Source of the DNA: Pseudomonadota bacterium
Lineage (GTDB): Bacteria > Pseudomonadota > Gammaproteobacteria > Steroidobacterales > Steroidobacteraceae
Direction of reading: 5' to 3'
Length of the DNA: 29,072 nucleotides
Assembly: GCA_023433515.1 (NCBI GenBank)
Contig: JAEZCN010000202.1
Coordinates: forward strand, 1-29,072
Shown here: one piece after another, positions 1 to 7,204 of the stretch
Layout: each line of letters opens with the position of its first letter
Position numbering within the stretch: the first letter of the stretch is position 1
Position numbers and translations under genes: made by a program
The notes under the pieces: model-generated
The model's database searches: none
What the model saw: the letters and a program-made list of their open reading frames with translations, nothing else
Told to the model about the DNA's origin: nothing

Positions 1-83
1 CCGATTTGAGGTCGATCCGGACTGCATACGGCGTTAGGCTGAACTCGAGCCAACTAACCGCTTCGTCTCCGAAAGCCCGAGCA

Positions 84-587
84 ATGAAAGCCGTCGTGAC
101 CCTGTTCCGGCTGGTCCATGGCCTGACCGCGGTGCTGTTCACCGCCGCCTCGCTCGTGCTCATCACGATCGCCGTACGCCTCGGCGGACTTGCAGTCATG
201 GGCGAATTGGATCGTGGAGCCGCGCAGATGATCATCGAGGCGGTGGGGTTGCTGGCGGCCGCGGTCGTCGCGCTGCAAATCGCCGAGACCATCTTCGAGG
301 AGGAGATCATTCGCGATGCCAACATCGGCGCGCCTACACGCGCGCGCAGATTCGTCTCCAGGTTCTTCGTCGTCGTCGTGGTCGCGCTGGCGATCGAAGG
401 TCTCGTGGCGACTTTCAAGGCATTGCATGAAGATCCGACGCAGCTCTGGTTCGCGGCGGCGCTGCTGATCTCGGTGGCGGCGCTGGTCGCCGCGTGGGGC
501 TTGTTCATTCACCTCAATCGTTCCGCCGAGCAGCTGGAGCCGGAGGCGATGGCGCAGGCCAAGGCGGAAGACGAAAAACTCGAGTAG
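84..587 (+). CDS. Four-helix integral membrane protein, unknown function
   Basis: A protein of 167 residues with four hydrophobic segments, at about residues 3-30, 49-75, 89-110 and 120-143, and a charged Glu/Lys-rich cytosolic-type tail. The frame is open further upstream, to position 6, but that N-terminus (RTAYGVRLNSS) is polar. I chose the ATG at 84 because it places a short basic residue and then the first helix at the start. No strong ribosome binding site supports either start. I do not recognise the family. The gene ends one base before a short palindromic repeat at 588-604 and is not obviously coupled to the next gene. A role in the inner membrane is all that can be said. Confidence 0.7.
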   Translation: MKAVVTLFRLVHGLTAVLFTAASLVLITIAVRLGGLAVMGELDRGAAQMIIEAVGLLAAAVVALQIAETIFEEEIIRDANIGAPTRARRFVSRFFVVVVVALAIEGLVATFKALHEDPTQLWFAAALLISVAALVAAWGLFIHLNRSAEQLEPEAMAQAKAEDEKLE

Positions 588-604
588 AAGGTGGTGCCTG
601 GCAC
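588..604. repeat. Short palindromic repeat element (GTGCCTGGCAC type)
   Basis: Directly after the stop codon lies AAGGTGGTGCCTGGCAC. It contains the perfect palindrome GTGCCTGGCAC at 594-604, with five pairs around a central T. Motifs of this kind are, from memory, scattered between genes in many proteobacteria as REP-like elements, sometimes near REP-associated tyrosine transposases. No transposase is present in this window. The palindrome may act as a weak terminator hairpin for the upstream gene, but no U-run follows it. Confidence 0.45.
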
Positions 605-627
605 GGATGATCCCCTCGGCCTATACT
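599..627 (+). promoter_or_regulatory. Candidate sigma-70 promoter with strong -10
   Basis: TATACT at 622-627 is a good -10 hexamer. TGGCAC at 599-604, 17 bases upstream, would be a poor -35 and lies within the palindromic repeat. The predicted transcript would start near 634 and give a leader of about 37 bases before the ATG at 671. This is a pattern match only. Confidence 0.35.
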
Positions 628-670
628 GATCGCGGCTGATCCAGGGGAAGTCTCGAACTATCTACCGTTC

Positions 671-1036
671 ATGTCGCTGTCGACCGCACTTCTGCATCCC
701 ACGAATGCATCGTTCATCGTTTTCATGGTGGCGATTGCCGCGGAGTCCTGCATTCACTGGCGCTTTTCCGAGGGGCTCAGGGCGGATTTTCCGGAGTTGT
801 GGGAGCGATCCAGGAGGGGAACGAAAGATGTCTGGACCGACCTCGATCCCATGAGTGCTTTCCCGACCTATACCTTTCTGCGGACACGCCAGTACGTAGC
901 AGGTTCGGGCGAAGCCGCGATTGCATTCTGTGATGCGTACAGAGTGAGGCTGCTGACTTCGTGGCGAGTGGCGGCTACTGCCGCGGTGGCGTTCATGGTT
1001 TTCTGGTTCCTGCTCGGGTTCCCTTTGTTCGAGTAA
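671..1036 (+). CDS. Small two-helix membrane protein, UspB-like layout
   Basis: A protein of 121 residues with one transmembrane helix near residues 13-27 and a second near 97-116, flanking a soluble middle. The middle carries the sequence AFPTYTFLRTRQYVAGS and then an amphipathic stretch leading into the second helix. This resembles universal stress protein B in size, helix placement and the central segment, but the identity is too weak for me to assign it. An AGGGGAAG sequence lies about 20 bases upstream of the ATG, further than ideal. The next gene starts 13 bases after the stop, so the two are probably cotranscribed. Confidence 0.65.
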   Translation: MSLSTALLHPTNASFIVFMVAIAAESCIHWRFSEGLRADFPELWERSRRGTKDVWTDLDPMSAFPTYTFLRTRQYVAGSGEAAIAFCDAYRVRLLTSWRVAATAAVAFMVFWFLLGFPLFE

Positions 1037-1048
1037 GCGAGGGAGCAG

Positions 1049-1762
1049 ATGTTATTGACGACGCTCGCCGTGTGCGCCTCGCTGGTTGCCATTGGAGCGC
1101 TTGCGCTTCGTGGCATTCACCGGAAGGCGAGTCGCGAGAAGTACATCCGCAGCTGCATGTTCCCCGATGAAATGTTCGAGAAGTTCGCGAATGCGCGGCC
1201 CGGACTCGGCGCAAAGGAACAGCAACTCGTCGCGCGCGCGCTGCGGCAGTTCTTTCTGGCGTATCTCAAGAGCGGATTCCGCCGCGTGTCGATGCCTTCG
1301 CGCGTGGTCGACGACATGTGGCACGAGTTCATCCTGTTCACGAGGACGTACGCCGCGTTCTGCGACCACGCGTTCGGCCGCTTCCTGCATCACACACCCG
1401 CGGTGAAGCTGGGCCCGGTCGTGGACGACAACGAAGGCCTGCGCCGCGTGTGGTGGTTCTGCTGCCTCGAGGAGAACATCAGTCCGTTCAAGGCGACCCG
1501 GCTGCCACTGTTGTTCGCGATCGACCGCAAGCTCGGCATCGCCGATGGGTTCGTGTACGACCTGCAGTGCCGGCGCCGGCTTGCGCAAGCAGCGGGCGCG
1601 TCAGCGGGTGCGGTGGCGGGTGGAGAGGCGAGCTGCGCCGATCGATTCAACGATGCCAGCATCGATGGTTCCACCGCCGGATTCGGCGATGGCGCGGGCG
1701 GCGGCGACGGTGCAGCGGGCTGCTCGGGCGGTGGCTGCGGTGGCGGATGTGGTGGATCGTGA
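1049..1762 (+). CDS. Glycine-rich domain-containing protein (DUF1399/GRDP-like) with CGG-type tail
   Basis: A protein of 237 residues with an N-terminal membrane anchor (about 1-20), a central region containing VVDDMWHEFILFTRTYAAFC and FLHHTP, and a C-terminal tail made almost only of Gly, Ser, Ala and Cys, ending CGGGCGGS. The DDMWHEFILFT signature is typical of the glycine-rich domain-containing proteins annotated in plants (GRDP) and many bacteria. Their biochemical role is not established. A GGGAG ribosome binding site lies close upstream of the ATG. The preceding small membrane protein gene is 12 bases away, so the pair probably forms an operon. The four cysteines in the tail could bind metal or form disulfides, but this is inference. 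Confidence 0.75.
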   Translation: MLLTTLAVCASLVAIGALALRGIHRKASREKYIRSCMFPDEMFEKFANARPGLGAKEQQLVARALRQFFLAYLKSGFRRVSMPSRVVDDMWHEFILFTRTYAAFCDHAFGRFLHHTPAVKLGPVVDDNEGLRRVWWFCCLEENISPFKATRLPLLFAIDRKLGIADGFVYDLQCRRRLAQAAGASAGAVAGGEASCADRFNDASIDGSTAGFGDGAGGGDGAAGCSGGGCGGGCGGS

Positions 1763-1776
1763 TCCGCCCCGCGACA

Positions 1777-2583
1777 TCACAGCGCCGAGGCAGCAATCTC
1801 GGGCGGCGCCGGCAAGATCTTCGGGGCCGGCGGGTTGCGCGGCCCGAGCCGCCCCACGATCGGTAGTTTGAGCGACAGGCTCTTCGGATCGACGCCGAAA
1901 TTGAGGCCGAGCACGTTCACCTCGAGTCCTTCCTCGACGCCGGCGGCGACTCCCACCACGCCAAACAGGCTCGCCTGTCCACCCGTGCCGCTCGGCGTCT
2001 TGTGCACCGAGCGCCAGCCGAGGTAATCCTTGCCGATGGCGGTCGGTGGCAGATCGACGCGCAGCTCCGGCACCCTGCGCAACACGAATGCCGTGAACGT
2101 ATTCGAATTCGGGCCCGGCCACACGTGGTACCGGTCGGGGTAGGGGTACTCGGCCACCGCGGTCTCGATGCGCTGGATGATCTCGTCCACGCCCGGGCCG
2201 CGTATGTCGCCTAACAACTCGGGCTTCGCTCCATACCAGCGCCCATCCGCCGGCCGGTTGCGCGCGACGAGCGCGGTGCCCGTGCGTTTGAGCCGCCAGC
2301 CCATGACCTCGTGCACCGTGAACTCGCTGGCATCCGCCGGCTTGACCGCGATCCAGGTGTGCACACCGAACCAGCCCCGCCAGCTCACGGCCCGCGCCGA
2401 GTAGACCTGCACGACCGCCTCCGGCGTGGTCGCCGGGTCGGGCGCGAGGCCCACGGGTTCGCGCGACGCGGTGCGCCAGTCGGCCGCGCCGAGCTCGCCG
2501 CTGAAGGTCAGGTAGAGGATCGCGACGGGGACGTAACCCAGGATCACCGCGAGTGTCAGTCGGCGCTTCTTATTGGCGGGCAT
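1777..2583 (-). CDS. DUF3750 family protein
   Basis: A protein of 268 residues with one N-terminal transmembrane helix at about residues 9-27. The soluble domain has the features I associate with DUF3750: a VSWRGWFGVHTWIAVK segment, a YPYPDRYHVWPGPNSNTF segment and an LPPTAIGKDY segment. Members are usually about 250-270 residues, so this copy looks full length. The function of the family is unknown. The C-terminus is Pro/Ala-rich. The gene is convergent with the glycine-rich-domain gene (14 bases between stops) and divergent from the small exported protein gene at 2725. Confidence 0.8.
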   Translation of the reverse strand: MPANKKRRLTLAVILGYVPVAILYLTFSGELGAADWRTASREPVGLAPDPATTPEAVVQVYSARAVSWRGWFGVHTWIAVKPADASEFTVHEVMGWRLKRTGTALVARNRPADGRWYGAKPELLGDIRGPGVDEIIQRIETAVAEYPYPDRYHVWPGPNSNTFTAFVLRRVPELRVDLPPTAIGKDYLGWRSVHKTPSGTGGQASLFGVVGVAAGVEEGLEVNVLGLNFGVDPKSLSLKLPIVGRLGPRNPPAPKILPAPPEIAASAL

Positions 2584-2724
2584 GTAACACGGACACTAGC
2601 AGCTCCAGATGAGTTCCGATTGGGGGATTCCCCGGGTGTCGGCGGCCGAAGACATTCGAAGCAGCGCACAGTTTCGGGCGCGCGAGATTGCTCATGCGGG
2701 ACCCGGCCATTAGCGTGAAAAGTC
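2584..2724. other. Divergent intergenic region
   Basis: 141 bases between the divergent DUF3750 and exported-protein genes. It must hold both promoters, but I see no hexamer pair convincing enough to name, and no gene or substantial repeat. Confidence 0.5.
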
Positions 2725-3171
2725 ATGATTTTCCGCGGCGGAATCCTATTTTCCCTGGTGGCCACGGCGCTGCTCGCGACCGCTCCGTCCGCGCGCGCCG
2801 ACGAAACACGGATCCAGGACATCGTCGACCGAGAGGTTCCGACGCTCAAGGATGGCACCCGGATCCCGATCGGAGAGGTCCAACGCGCACTGCTGCAGGC
2901 GCTTCTCAAGCACAAGTTCGATGCCACGGCCGTCGCGCCCGGACACATCGTCGCGCGGTACACCCAGCGCCGACGCTCGTTCGAAGTGGACATTCATTAC
3001 ACCGAGACGGCCTATTCGGTGCGCTACAAGACCGGCCAGCGCGTGAAGTTCGACGACTACAATGAGCGCCTCGTGTTGCTCGGGGAGCAGGTCGACGAAC
3101 AGTTCGAAGTCGCGATGCAGCGCATGAAGCGTATCGCGCTGAAGCAGACGCGACGCAGTCTCAGGGCGTGA
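2725..3171 (+). CDS. Small exported protein, unknown function
   Basis: A protein of 148 residues with a signal peptide: hydrophobic core at about 5-19 (LFSLVATALLATAPS) and a probable cleavage site after ARA near residue 25. The mature part of about 120 residues is charged and rich in Arg and Lys. It contains an RYTQRRRSFEVDIHYTETAYSVRYK stretch (about residues 79-103) of alternating character that suggests beta strands, followed by a helical C-terminus with many basic residues. It is predicted to be periplasmic. I do not recognise the family. The ATG lacks a clear Shine-Dalgarno sequence. The gene ends 20 bases before the hairpin that precedes the acetyltransferase gene. Confidence 0.7.
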   Translation: MIFRGGILFSLVATALLATAPSARADETRIQDIVDREVPTLKDGTRIPIGEVQRALLQALLKHKFDATAVAPGHIVARYTQRRRSFEVDIHYTETAYSVRYKTGQRVKFDDYNERLVLLGEQVDEQFEVAMQRMKRIALKQTRRSLRA

Positions 3172-3190
3172 GCCCGTCGCGGTATCGCTC

Positions 3191-3210
3191 GCGGAGCGTT
3201 TATGCTCCGC
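3191..3210 (+). promoter_or_regulatory. Hairpin over the acetyltransferase start region
   Basis: GCGGAGC at 3191-3197 and GCTCCGC at 3204-3210 form a perfect 7-bp GC-rich stem with a 6-base loop, GTTTAT. The first possible ATG of the next gene (3202-3204) sits at the loop/stem junction. A second in-frame ATG follows at 3214. The element may end the upstream transcript or control initiation downstream. TATGCT at 3201-3206 could also be a -10 box for a leaderless message beginning at the second ATG. Confidence 0.5.
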
Positions 3211-3804
3211 GCCATGCGACGCCCCGATCTGAATACCCTCCGGATCGAAACCCCTCGTCTGATCCTGCGCCCGCCGCGCATGGAGGATTTCGATGCGTGG
3301 GCGGAATTCCAGGCCGACGAAGAGGCGACGCGTTTCATCGGCGGCCCACAGGTGCGCGCCACCGCGTGGCGCACCTTCATGGGCATGTGCGGCTGCTGGC
3401 ACATGACCGGCATCGCGATGTTCTCCGTGATCGAAAAATCCTCCGGCCAATGGGTGGGACGTCTCGGCCCGTGGTTTCCGGAGGGCTGGCCGGGCGCGGA
3501 AGTCGGCTGGGGCATCGCCCGCGCGCACTGGGGCAAGGGATATGCGAGCGAAGGCGCGGCGGCCGCAATGGATTACGCGTTCGATGTACTCGGCTGGACC
3601 GAGGTGATCCACGCGATCCACGAGGACAACAAGGCCTCGCAGGGCGTTGCGAAAAAACTCGGCTCACGCCTGCTGCGGCGGGTCGCCATGCCATTTCCGT
3701 TCCAGGACATGCCCGTGGACGCCTGGGGCCAGACCCGCGAAGAATGGAAGCGCCCCGAAAAATGGGGACATTCTCCGTTTCCTAGCAAAAGGGGTCAGAC
3801 CTGA
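3202..3804 (+). CDS. GNAT family N-acetyltransferase (RimJ/RimL type)
   Basis: A protein of 200 residues of the RimJ/RimL-like acetyltransferase group, which moves acetyl from acetyl-CoA to an amine. The N-terminal LRIETPRLILRPP strand is typical, and the acetyl-CoA loop appears as ARAHWGKGYASEGA in the central part, followed by an HEDNKAS segment (the usual N-x-x-S). The substrate cannot be inferred. The start is uncertain between ATG 3202, which lies inside a hairpin, and ATG 3214. The last 14 residues, about 187-200 (KWGHSPFP then SKRGQT), are encoded by two palindromic repeat units at 3760-3807 and are not part of the normal fold. The stop codon itself lies inside the second repeat. Confidence 0.85.
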   Translation: MLRAMRRPDLNTLRIETPRLILRPPRMEDFDAWAEFQADEEATRFIGGPQVRATAWRTFMGMCGCWHMTGIAMFSVIEKSSGQWVGRLGPWFPEGWPGAEVGWGIARAHWGKGYASEGAAAAMDYAFDVLGWTEVIHAIHEDNKASQGVAKKLGSRLLRRVAMPFPFQDMPVDAWGQTREEWKRPEKWGHSPFPSKRGQT

Positions 3805-3807
3805 CCC
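3760..3807. repeat. Paired palindromic repeat units inside the GNAT 3' end
   Basis: Two hairpin-forming units lie 11 bases apart. Unit one (3760-3780) pairs AAATGGGGA with TCTCCGTTT around CAT, nine pairs if two G-U pairs are allowed. Unit two (3792-3807) pairs GGGTCAG with CTGACCC around AC, seven perfect pairs. From memory, such GGGGACATTCTCC and GGGTCAGACC motifs occur together in many proteobacterial genomes as REP-like mobile sequences. Here they supply the final codons and stop codon of the acetyltransferase. Confidence 0.6.
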
Positions 3808-3918
3808 TGAGCCGTCAGCCTGATCGACGGCGTCTCGTCAGCGCCCGCCGATTTCGCCGGACTTCCGAAACGCCCATCGTGTGCTCGTCATTCACAGAGT
3901 GGCCGCACGGAGTCTGCC

Positions 3919-5466
3919 ATGTTGCGAACCCCCGACGAGACGCTCCCCATCTGGCACGAGGCCGTGCCCGCCGACGCCGTCTCCCGTCCGCCCGATGACG
4001 CGGCCGTCTGCGTGATCGGCGCCGGCATCGCCGGCCTCACCACGGCCTATCTACTGCAGCGCGACGGGTACGACGTGCAGGTGCTCGACGCCTACGCCCC
4101 CGGCGCCGGCGAGACCGGCCGCACCACCGCGCACCTGACCGCCGTGCTCGACGATCGCTTCTCGCGCCTCGAACGGCTGTTCGGCGTCGAGGACACCCGG
4201 CTCGCGGTGGACAGCCACCGCGCCGCGATCGACCAGATCCAGTTCATCGTGCAGGAAGAGGGCATCGCCTGCGACTTCGAGCGCGTCAACGGCTACCTGA
4301 TCAGCACGAGCCCCACGCAAGACCGGTTGCTGCGCGACGAGGAAGTCTCCGCGTCGCGGCTCGGCCTGGATCCCGAGCCGATCGACGCATTGCGGCTCGA
4401 CAGCGTCTCCTTCGAAAGCCCCGCGCTGCGATTCGCGAACCAGGCGACCTTCCACGCGGGGCGTTACGTGCGCGGACTCGCGCGCGCGTTCGCTCGCCGC
4501 GGCGGGCGCATCGCAACCGGCACACGCGCCGTCAAGGTGACCGGCGGCGAGAACGCCACCGTCACGCTCGAGTCCGGGGCGACCGTGCGCGCGATGCACG
4601 TCGTCGTCGCGACCAACACGCCGTTCAACGATCGCGTCCGCATGCACACCAAGCAGGCCGCCTACCGCACGTACGTGCTCGGCTTCGACATCCCCAAGGA
4701 ATCCGTGCCACCGCATCTCTACTGGGACCTCGAGGACCCATACCACTACGCACGCCGCGTGCGCGGCGACGCGCGCGACACCCTCATCGTCGGCGGTGAG
4801 GATCACAAGACAGGCCAGGCGAACGACGCGCCGCTGCGTTTCCAGCGGCTCGAGGAATGGAGCCGCACGCACTTCAAACTACTCGGCGAGGTCACGCACC
4901 GCTGGTCGGGCCAGATCATGGAGCCCGTCGACGGACTCGCGTTCATCGGCCGCAATCCGCTCGACGACGAGAATGTGTACATCGCCACCGGCGATTCCGG
5001 CAACGGCATGACCCACGGCACGCTCGCCGGCATGATCCTGTCCGACCTCATCGTCGGCCGGCTCAATCCGTACGAGAAAATCTACGACCCCGCGCGCAAG
5101 AACGTGCGCGCGGCCGCGACCTATCTGGGTGAGAACGCGAACGTCGTCGGCCACATGATCCGCGACTGGACGCGCGGCGCCGAGGTGCGCGACCGCCGTG
5201 ACATCCCGAGCGGCGAGGGTGCGATCGTGCGCGATGGCGCCTCGCTCGTGGCCGTGTATCGCGACCAGGATGGCTCTCTGCACGAGCGCTCCGCGGTGTG
5301 CACGCATCTGGGCTGCGTCGTGCAGTGGAACTCGAGCGAGAAGAGCTGGGATTGCCCGTGCCATGGTTCGCGCTTCAGCGTCGATGGCGCGGTGCTCAAT
5401 GGACCGGCCAAGGCAGGGCTGGGAGAGTCGGCCGGCGCACATCACGCGCGCAAACGCATTGCCTGA
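3919..5466 (+). CDS. FAD-dependent oxidoreductase with C-terminal Rieske [2Fe-2S] domain
   Basis: A protein of 515 residues. The N-terminal DAO-type FAD domain begins with the dinucleotide-binding motif GAGIAGL at 34-40 and an acidic residue, D57, at the end of the second strand. A GETGRTTAHLT segment follows, which is characteristic of this group. The C-terminal Rieske domain has both cluster-binding boxes, CTHLGC at 461-466 and CPCHGS at 479-484. Both sets of Cys and His ligands and the disulfide pair are therefore present. Proteins of this architecture are usually about 500-520 residues and are thought to be soluble oxidases or dehydrogenases. The substrate is unknown. The end of the protein (GPAKAGLGESAGAHHARKR) differs from the usual GPA-x-x-x-L ending. 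The gene is convergent with the methyltransferase gene, with 6 bases between stops. Confidence 0.92.
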   Translation: MLRTPDETLPIWHEAVPADAVSRPPDDAAVCVIGAGIAGLTTAYLLQRDGYDVQVLDAYAPGAGETGRTTAHLTAVLDDRFSRLERLFGVEDTRLAVDSHRAAIDQIQFIVQEEGIACDFERVNGYLISTSPTQDRLLRDEEVSASRLGLDPEPIDALRLDSVSFESPALRFANQATFHAGRYVRGLARAFARRGGRIATGTRAVKVTGGENATVTLESGATVRAMHVVVATNTPFNDRVRMHTKQAAYRTYVLGFDIPKESVPPHLYWDLEDPYHYARRVRGDARDTLIVGGEDHKTGQANDAPLRFQRLEEWSRTHFKLLGEVTHRWSGQIMEPVDGLAFIGRNPLDDENVYIATGDSGNGMTHGTLAGMILSDLIVGRLNPYEKIYDPARKNVRAAATYLGENANVVGHMIRDWTRGAEVRDRRDIPSGEGAIVRDGASLVAVYRDQDGSLHERSAVCTHLGCVVQWNSSEKSWDCPCHGSRFSVDGAVLNGPAKAGLGESAGAHHARKRIA

Positions 5467-5472
5467 CCCAAT

Positions 5473-6036
5473 CTAATAGATGCGCGGCACCAGGCGCTTC
5501 GTGCGCCGCATGTAGCTCGTGTACGGCGTGCCGAGTGCGTTCGCGAGCGCGTGTTCCTCGACGTTCATGCGCCGGCGAAACGCGAGCATCGTCGGAATGA
5601 CGATCACCGCGAGCGACACCCAGTTGTCCAGACACAGCGCGAGTCCGAGGAACGCGAGCAGCGCGCCCGCGTACGACGGGTGTCGAATCCGCTTGTACGG
5701 ACCCGTATCGATGATCTCGTGACGCGAGTGAATCGCGACGTTCACCGTGAAGTAGCGGCCAAGGTAGTAGATCGAATACCAACGCAGCACGAGGCCGGCC
5801 GCGAACAGGTGCGTGCCGATCCAGAAAAGCGGTTGCGCCGCGCCGATGGCGGCCTGCGGCAGGCGGTATGACGCGACGATGCCCGCGAACACCACGACGG
5901 TATTCGTGATCCACAGCAGGCGCAGCGAGCGGCGGTCCGCGTCGACGCTGTCGTCGCGCGAGCGCTTGAAAAAGCCCAGCGCCGCTTCGGAAAGAGCGAA
6001 AGCGATACCCAGGAGCGCCGTCAGCGGAAATTGCAC
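5473..6036 (-). CDS. Isoprenylcysteine carboxyl methyltransferase-like membrane protein
   Basis: A protein of 187 residues with four or five hydrophobic helices. The ICMT/PEMT signature is clear: GPYKRIRHPSYAGALL at about residues 112-127, then an EEHALANALGTPYTSYMRRTKRLVP segment near the C-terminus. Members are integral membrane enzymes that methylate a small acceptor using S-adenosylmethionine. The bacterial substrates are mostly unknown, and protein isoprenylcysteine is unlikely to be the target here. Length is normal for the bacterial group. It lies on the same strand as the small gene at 6132, 95 bases upstream, and the two may share a transcript. Confidence 0.88.
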   Translation of the reverse strand: MQFPLTALLGIAFALSEAALGFFKRSRDDSVDADRRSLRLLWITNTVVVFAGIVASYRLPQAAIGAAQPLFWIGTHLFAAGLVLRWYSIYYLGRYFTVNVAIHSRHEIIDTGPYKRIRHPSYAGALLAFLGLALCLDNWVSLAVIVIPTMLAFRRRMNVEEHALANALGTPYTSYMRRTKRLVPRIY

Positions 6037-6131
6037 GACCCGAGTCTAGCGTGCCGTCCCGGGATTTGCTGAAGCGAACCCCGAACCGAACTGCGCTCCA
6101 GGTCACAATCAGGCACTTGCGTGCGCCGGCG

Positions 6132-6446
6132 TCACTCGCAGGTCGCGCAACGTCCGAAGTGCGACCCGTGCCCGAGTGGTACCGGCTCGTGCGGATCGGC
6201 CTCGTGGATCGCCAGGAAGCGTCGTTCGCCATTGCGCCGGATGAAGACCATCCCGCCCGAGGCGCCTTCGCTCCGCCAGCCGTCGCGCTCGAGCGTGGCG
6301 AGGCCGTCGGCGAATGCCTGGCGCAGGTCCGTGCCCGGAGCGAGTTCGGTGGAGTCCAGCACGTTGTGGAACATGTCGCGGAGCACGAGCCAGCGCGTCT
6401 GGCCCGAGGTCGCGAGCGGATCGTATTTGCTGCGTTTGGTTGTCAT
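6132..6446 (-). CDS. Small conserved-looking cytosolic protein, unknown function
   Basis: A protein of 104 residues starting MTTKRSKYDP and ending FGRCATCE. It has balanced charged and hydrophobic composition and no signal peptide or membrane helix. It contains a WLVLRDMFHNVLDSTEL helix-like segment (about residues 19-35), then FADGLATLERDGW and a MVFIRRNGERRFLAI strand-like segment. This looks like a real folded protein, unlike the Arg-rich reading in the overlapping frame on the same strand. The reading frame stays open upstream to 6761, but that part overlaps the divergent gene at 6552 and does not look like protein, so I chose the ATG at 6446. A Shine-Dalgarno sequence is not obvious. I do not recognise the family; the C-x-x-C at the end is notable. 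Confidence 0.6.
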   Translation of the reverse strand: MTTKRSKYDPLATSGQTRWLVLRDMFHNVLDSTELAPGTDLRQAFADGLATLERDGWRSEGASGGMVFIRRNGERRFLAIHEADPHEPVPLGHGSHFGRCATCE

Positions 6447-6551
6447 GGGCCAAACGGTAGCGGCAGAGGAAATGAGGAGTCCAGCCAGTAGTCTGCGGCG
6501 CAGCAAGCTGGATATGTTTGTGGTTGATGGAGCGATGCAGGAGCGACTGTC

Positions 6552-7016
6552 ATGAACTACGCGACGGCCGAGATCTACACAGAGCTTCGATCCCAGGCAC
6601 TCGGCTCCACCGCCGCGGCACTGGGGGTGAAGAACCAGACATTCGGCGTGATCATGGAAACCGGCTATCCAGAGGCAGTAGTGACTCTGGTAGCGATTTG
6701 CGACGGCACGGCCAGTCTGTACTTCAGCACCGGCGGCGGAATGGTCGGCCTCGGTGACCACGAAGGACCGGCGGTGGCTGCGCGATCACTCGTCGCATTC
6801 GCGGATCACAACCTGGAACAACTCGAGCCCGCGGCGGATACCTCGCTGCCGAGGCCGGGTTACACGAGGTTCTTCGTGCTCACACAGCGCGGCACGTTGA
6901 CCGCGGAAGCGAAGGAGGAGGATCTGGGCGAGAATCGCCACGTGTTGTCGCCGCTTTTCTACTCCGCGCAGGAACTCATCAGCGAAATGCGGGACGTCGA
7001 GGAGGCGGCGGAGTGA
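6552..7016 (+). CDS. Conserved hypothetical protein
   Basis: A protein of 154 residues with no signal peptide or transmembrane helix. An AGGAG ribosome binding site lies 8 bases before the ATG. The N-terminal half (MNYATAEIYTELRSQALG, then VIMETGYPEAVVTLVAICDGTASLYFSTGGG, about residues 33-63) reads as a mixed alpha/beta domain. The C-terminal half is acidic and ends in a helical stretch rich in Glu. I do not recognise a named domain, and no catalytic motif is apparent. It is divergent from the small gene at 6132-6446 and is followed directly by the dioxygenase remnant. Confidence 0.7.
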   Translation: MNYATAEIYTELRSQALGSTAAALGVKNQTFGVIMETGYPEAVVTLVAICDGTASLYFSTGGGMVGLGDHEGPAVAARSLVAFADHNLEQLEPAADTSLPRPGYTRFFVLTQRGTLTAEAKEEDLGENRHVLSPLFYSAQELISEMRDVEEAAE

Positions 7017-7037
7017 CGAGCTCGGGCAACTGCCCGC

Positions 7038-7204
7038 CTGCGGACCGATCGCGACGGCCCATATGCCACGGCGAGAGGCGACTGGCGCGCACCCCACATC
7101 CATTTCGATGTTCACGGATCCGTGGATCGAAAGGTCACGCGCTGTTCTTTCCGGTGGGCGCGAGTGGGTTGACTGATCTCGCCACGCCATCCATCGCTAG
7201 CTAG
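7038..7204 (+). pseudogene. Remnant of an intradiol ring-cleavage dioxygenase
   Basis: Reading from 7038 gives LRTDRDGPY, then DWRAPHIHFDVHGSVDRKVTR from 7080 to about 7142. A shift of frame then gives ALFFPVGASGLTD and a stop at 7202-7204. This order matches the C-terminal core of protocatechuate 3,4-dioxygenase and relatives: TDxDGxYxFxT, RPxHIHFxV with the two iron-binding histidines, and LVTQMYFPG. Most of the N-terminal half is missing, the segment between DGPY and DWR is shortened, and at least one frameshift splits the end. It therefore cannot encode an active enzyme. No other aromatic catabolism gene is in the window. Confidence 0.6.

Noticed and set aside
6109..6453. Minus-strand frame of 114 codons overlapping the gene at 6132-6446
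   Set aside because: The product is Arg/Ala/Pro-rich with no structure, while the overlapping frame gives a balanced protein-like sequence.
7103..7132. Inverted repeat around the perfect palindrome CACGGATCCGTG
   Set aside because: It lies within the dioxygenase remnant, where the bases are explained as former codons for HFDVHGSVDRK; no separate regulatory role is needed.
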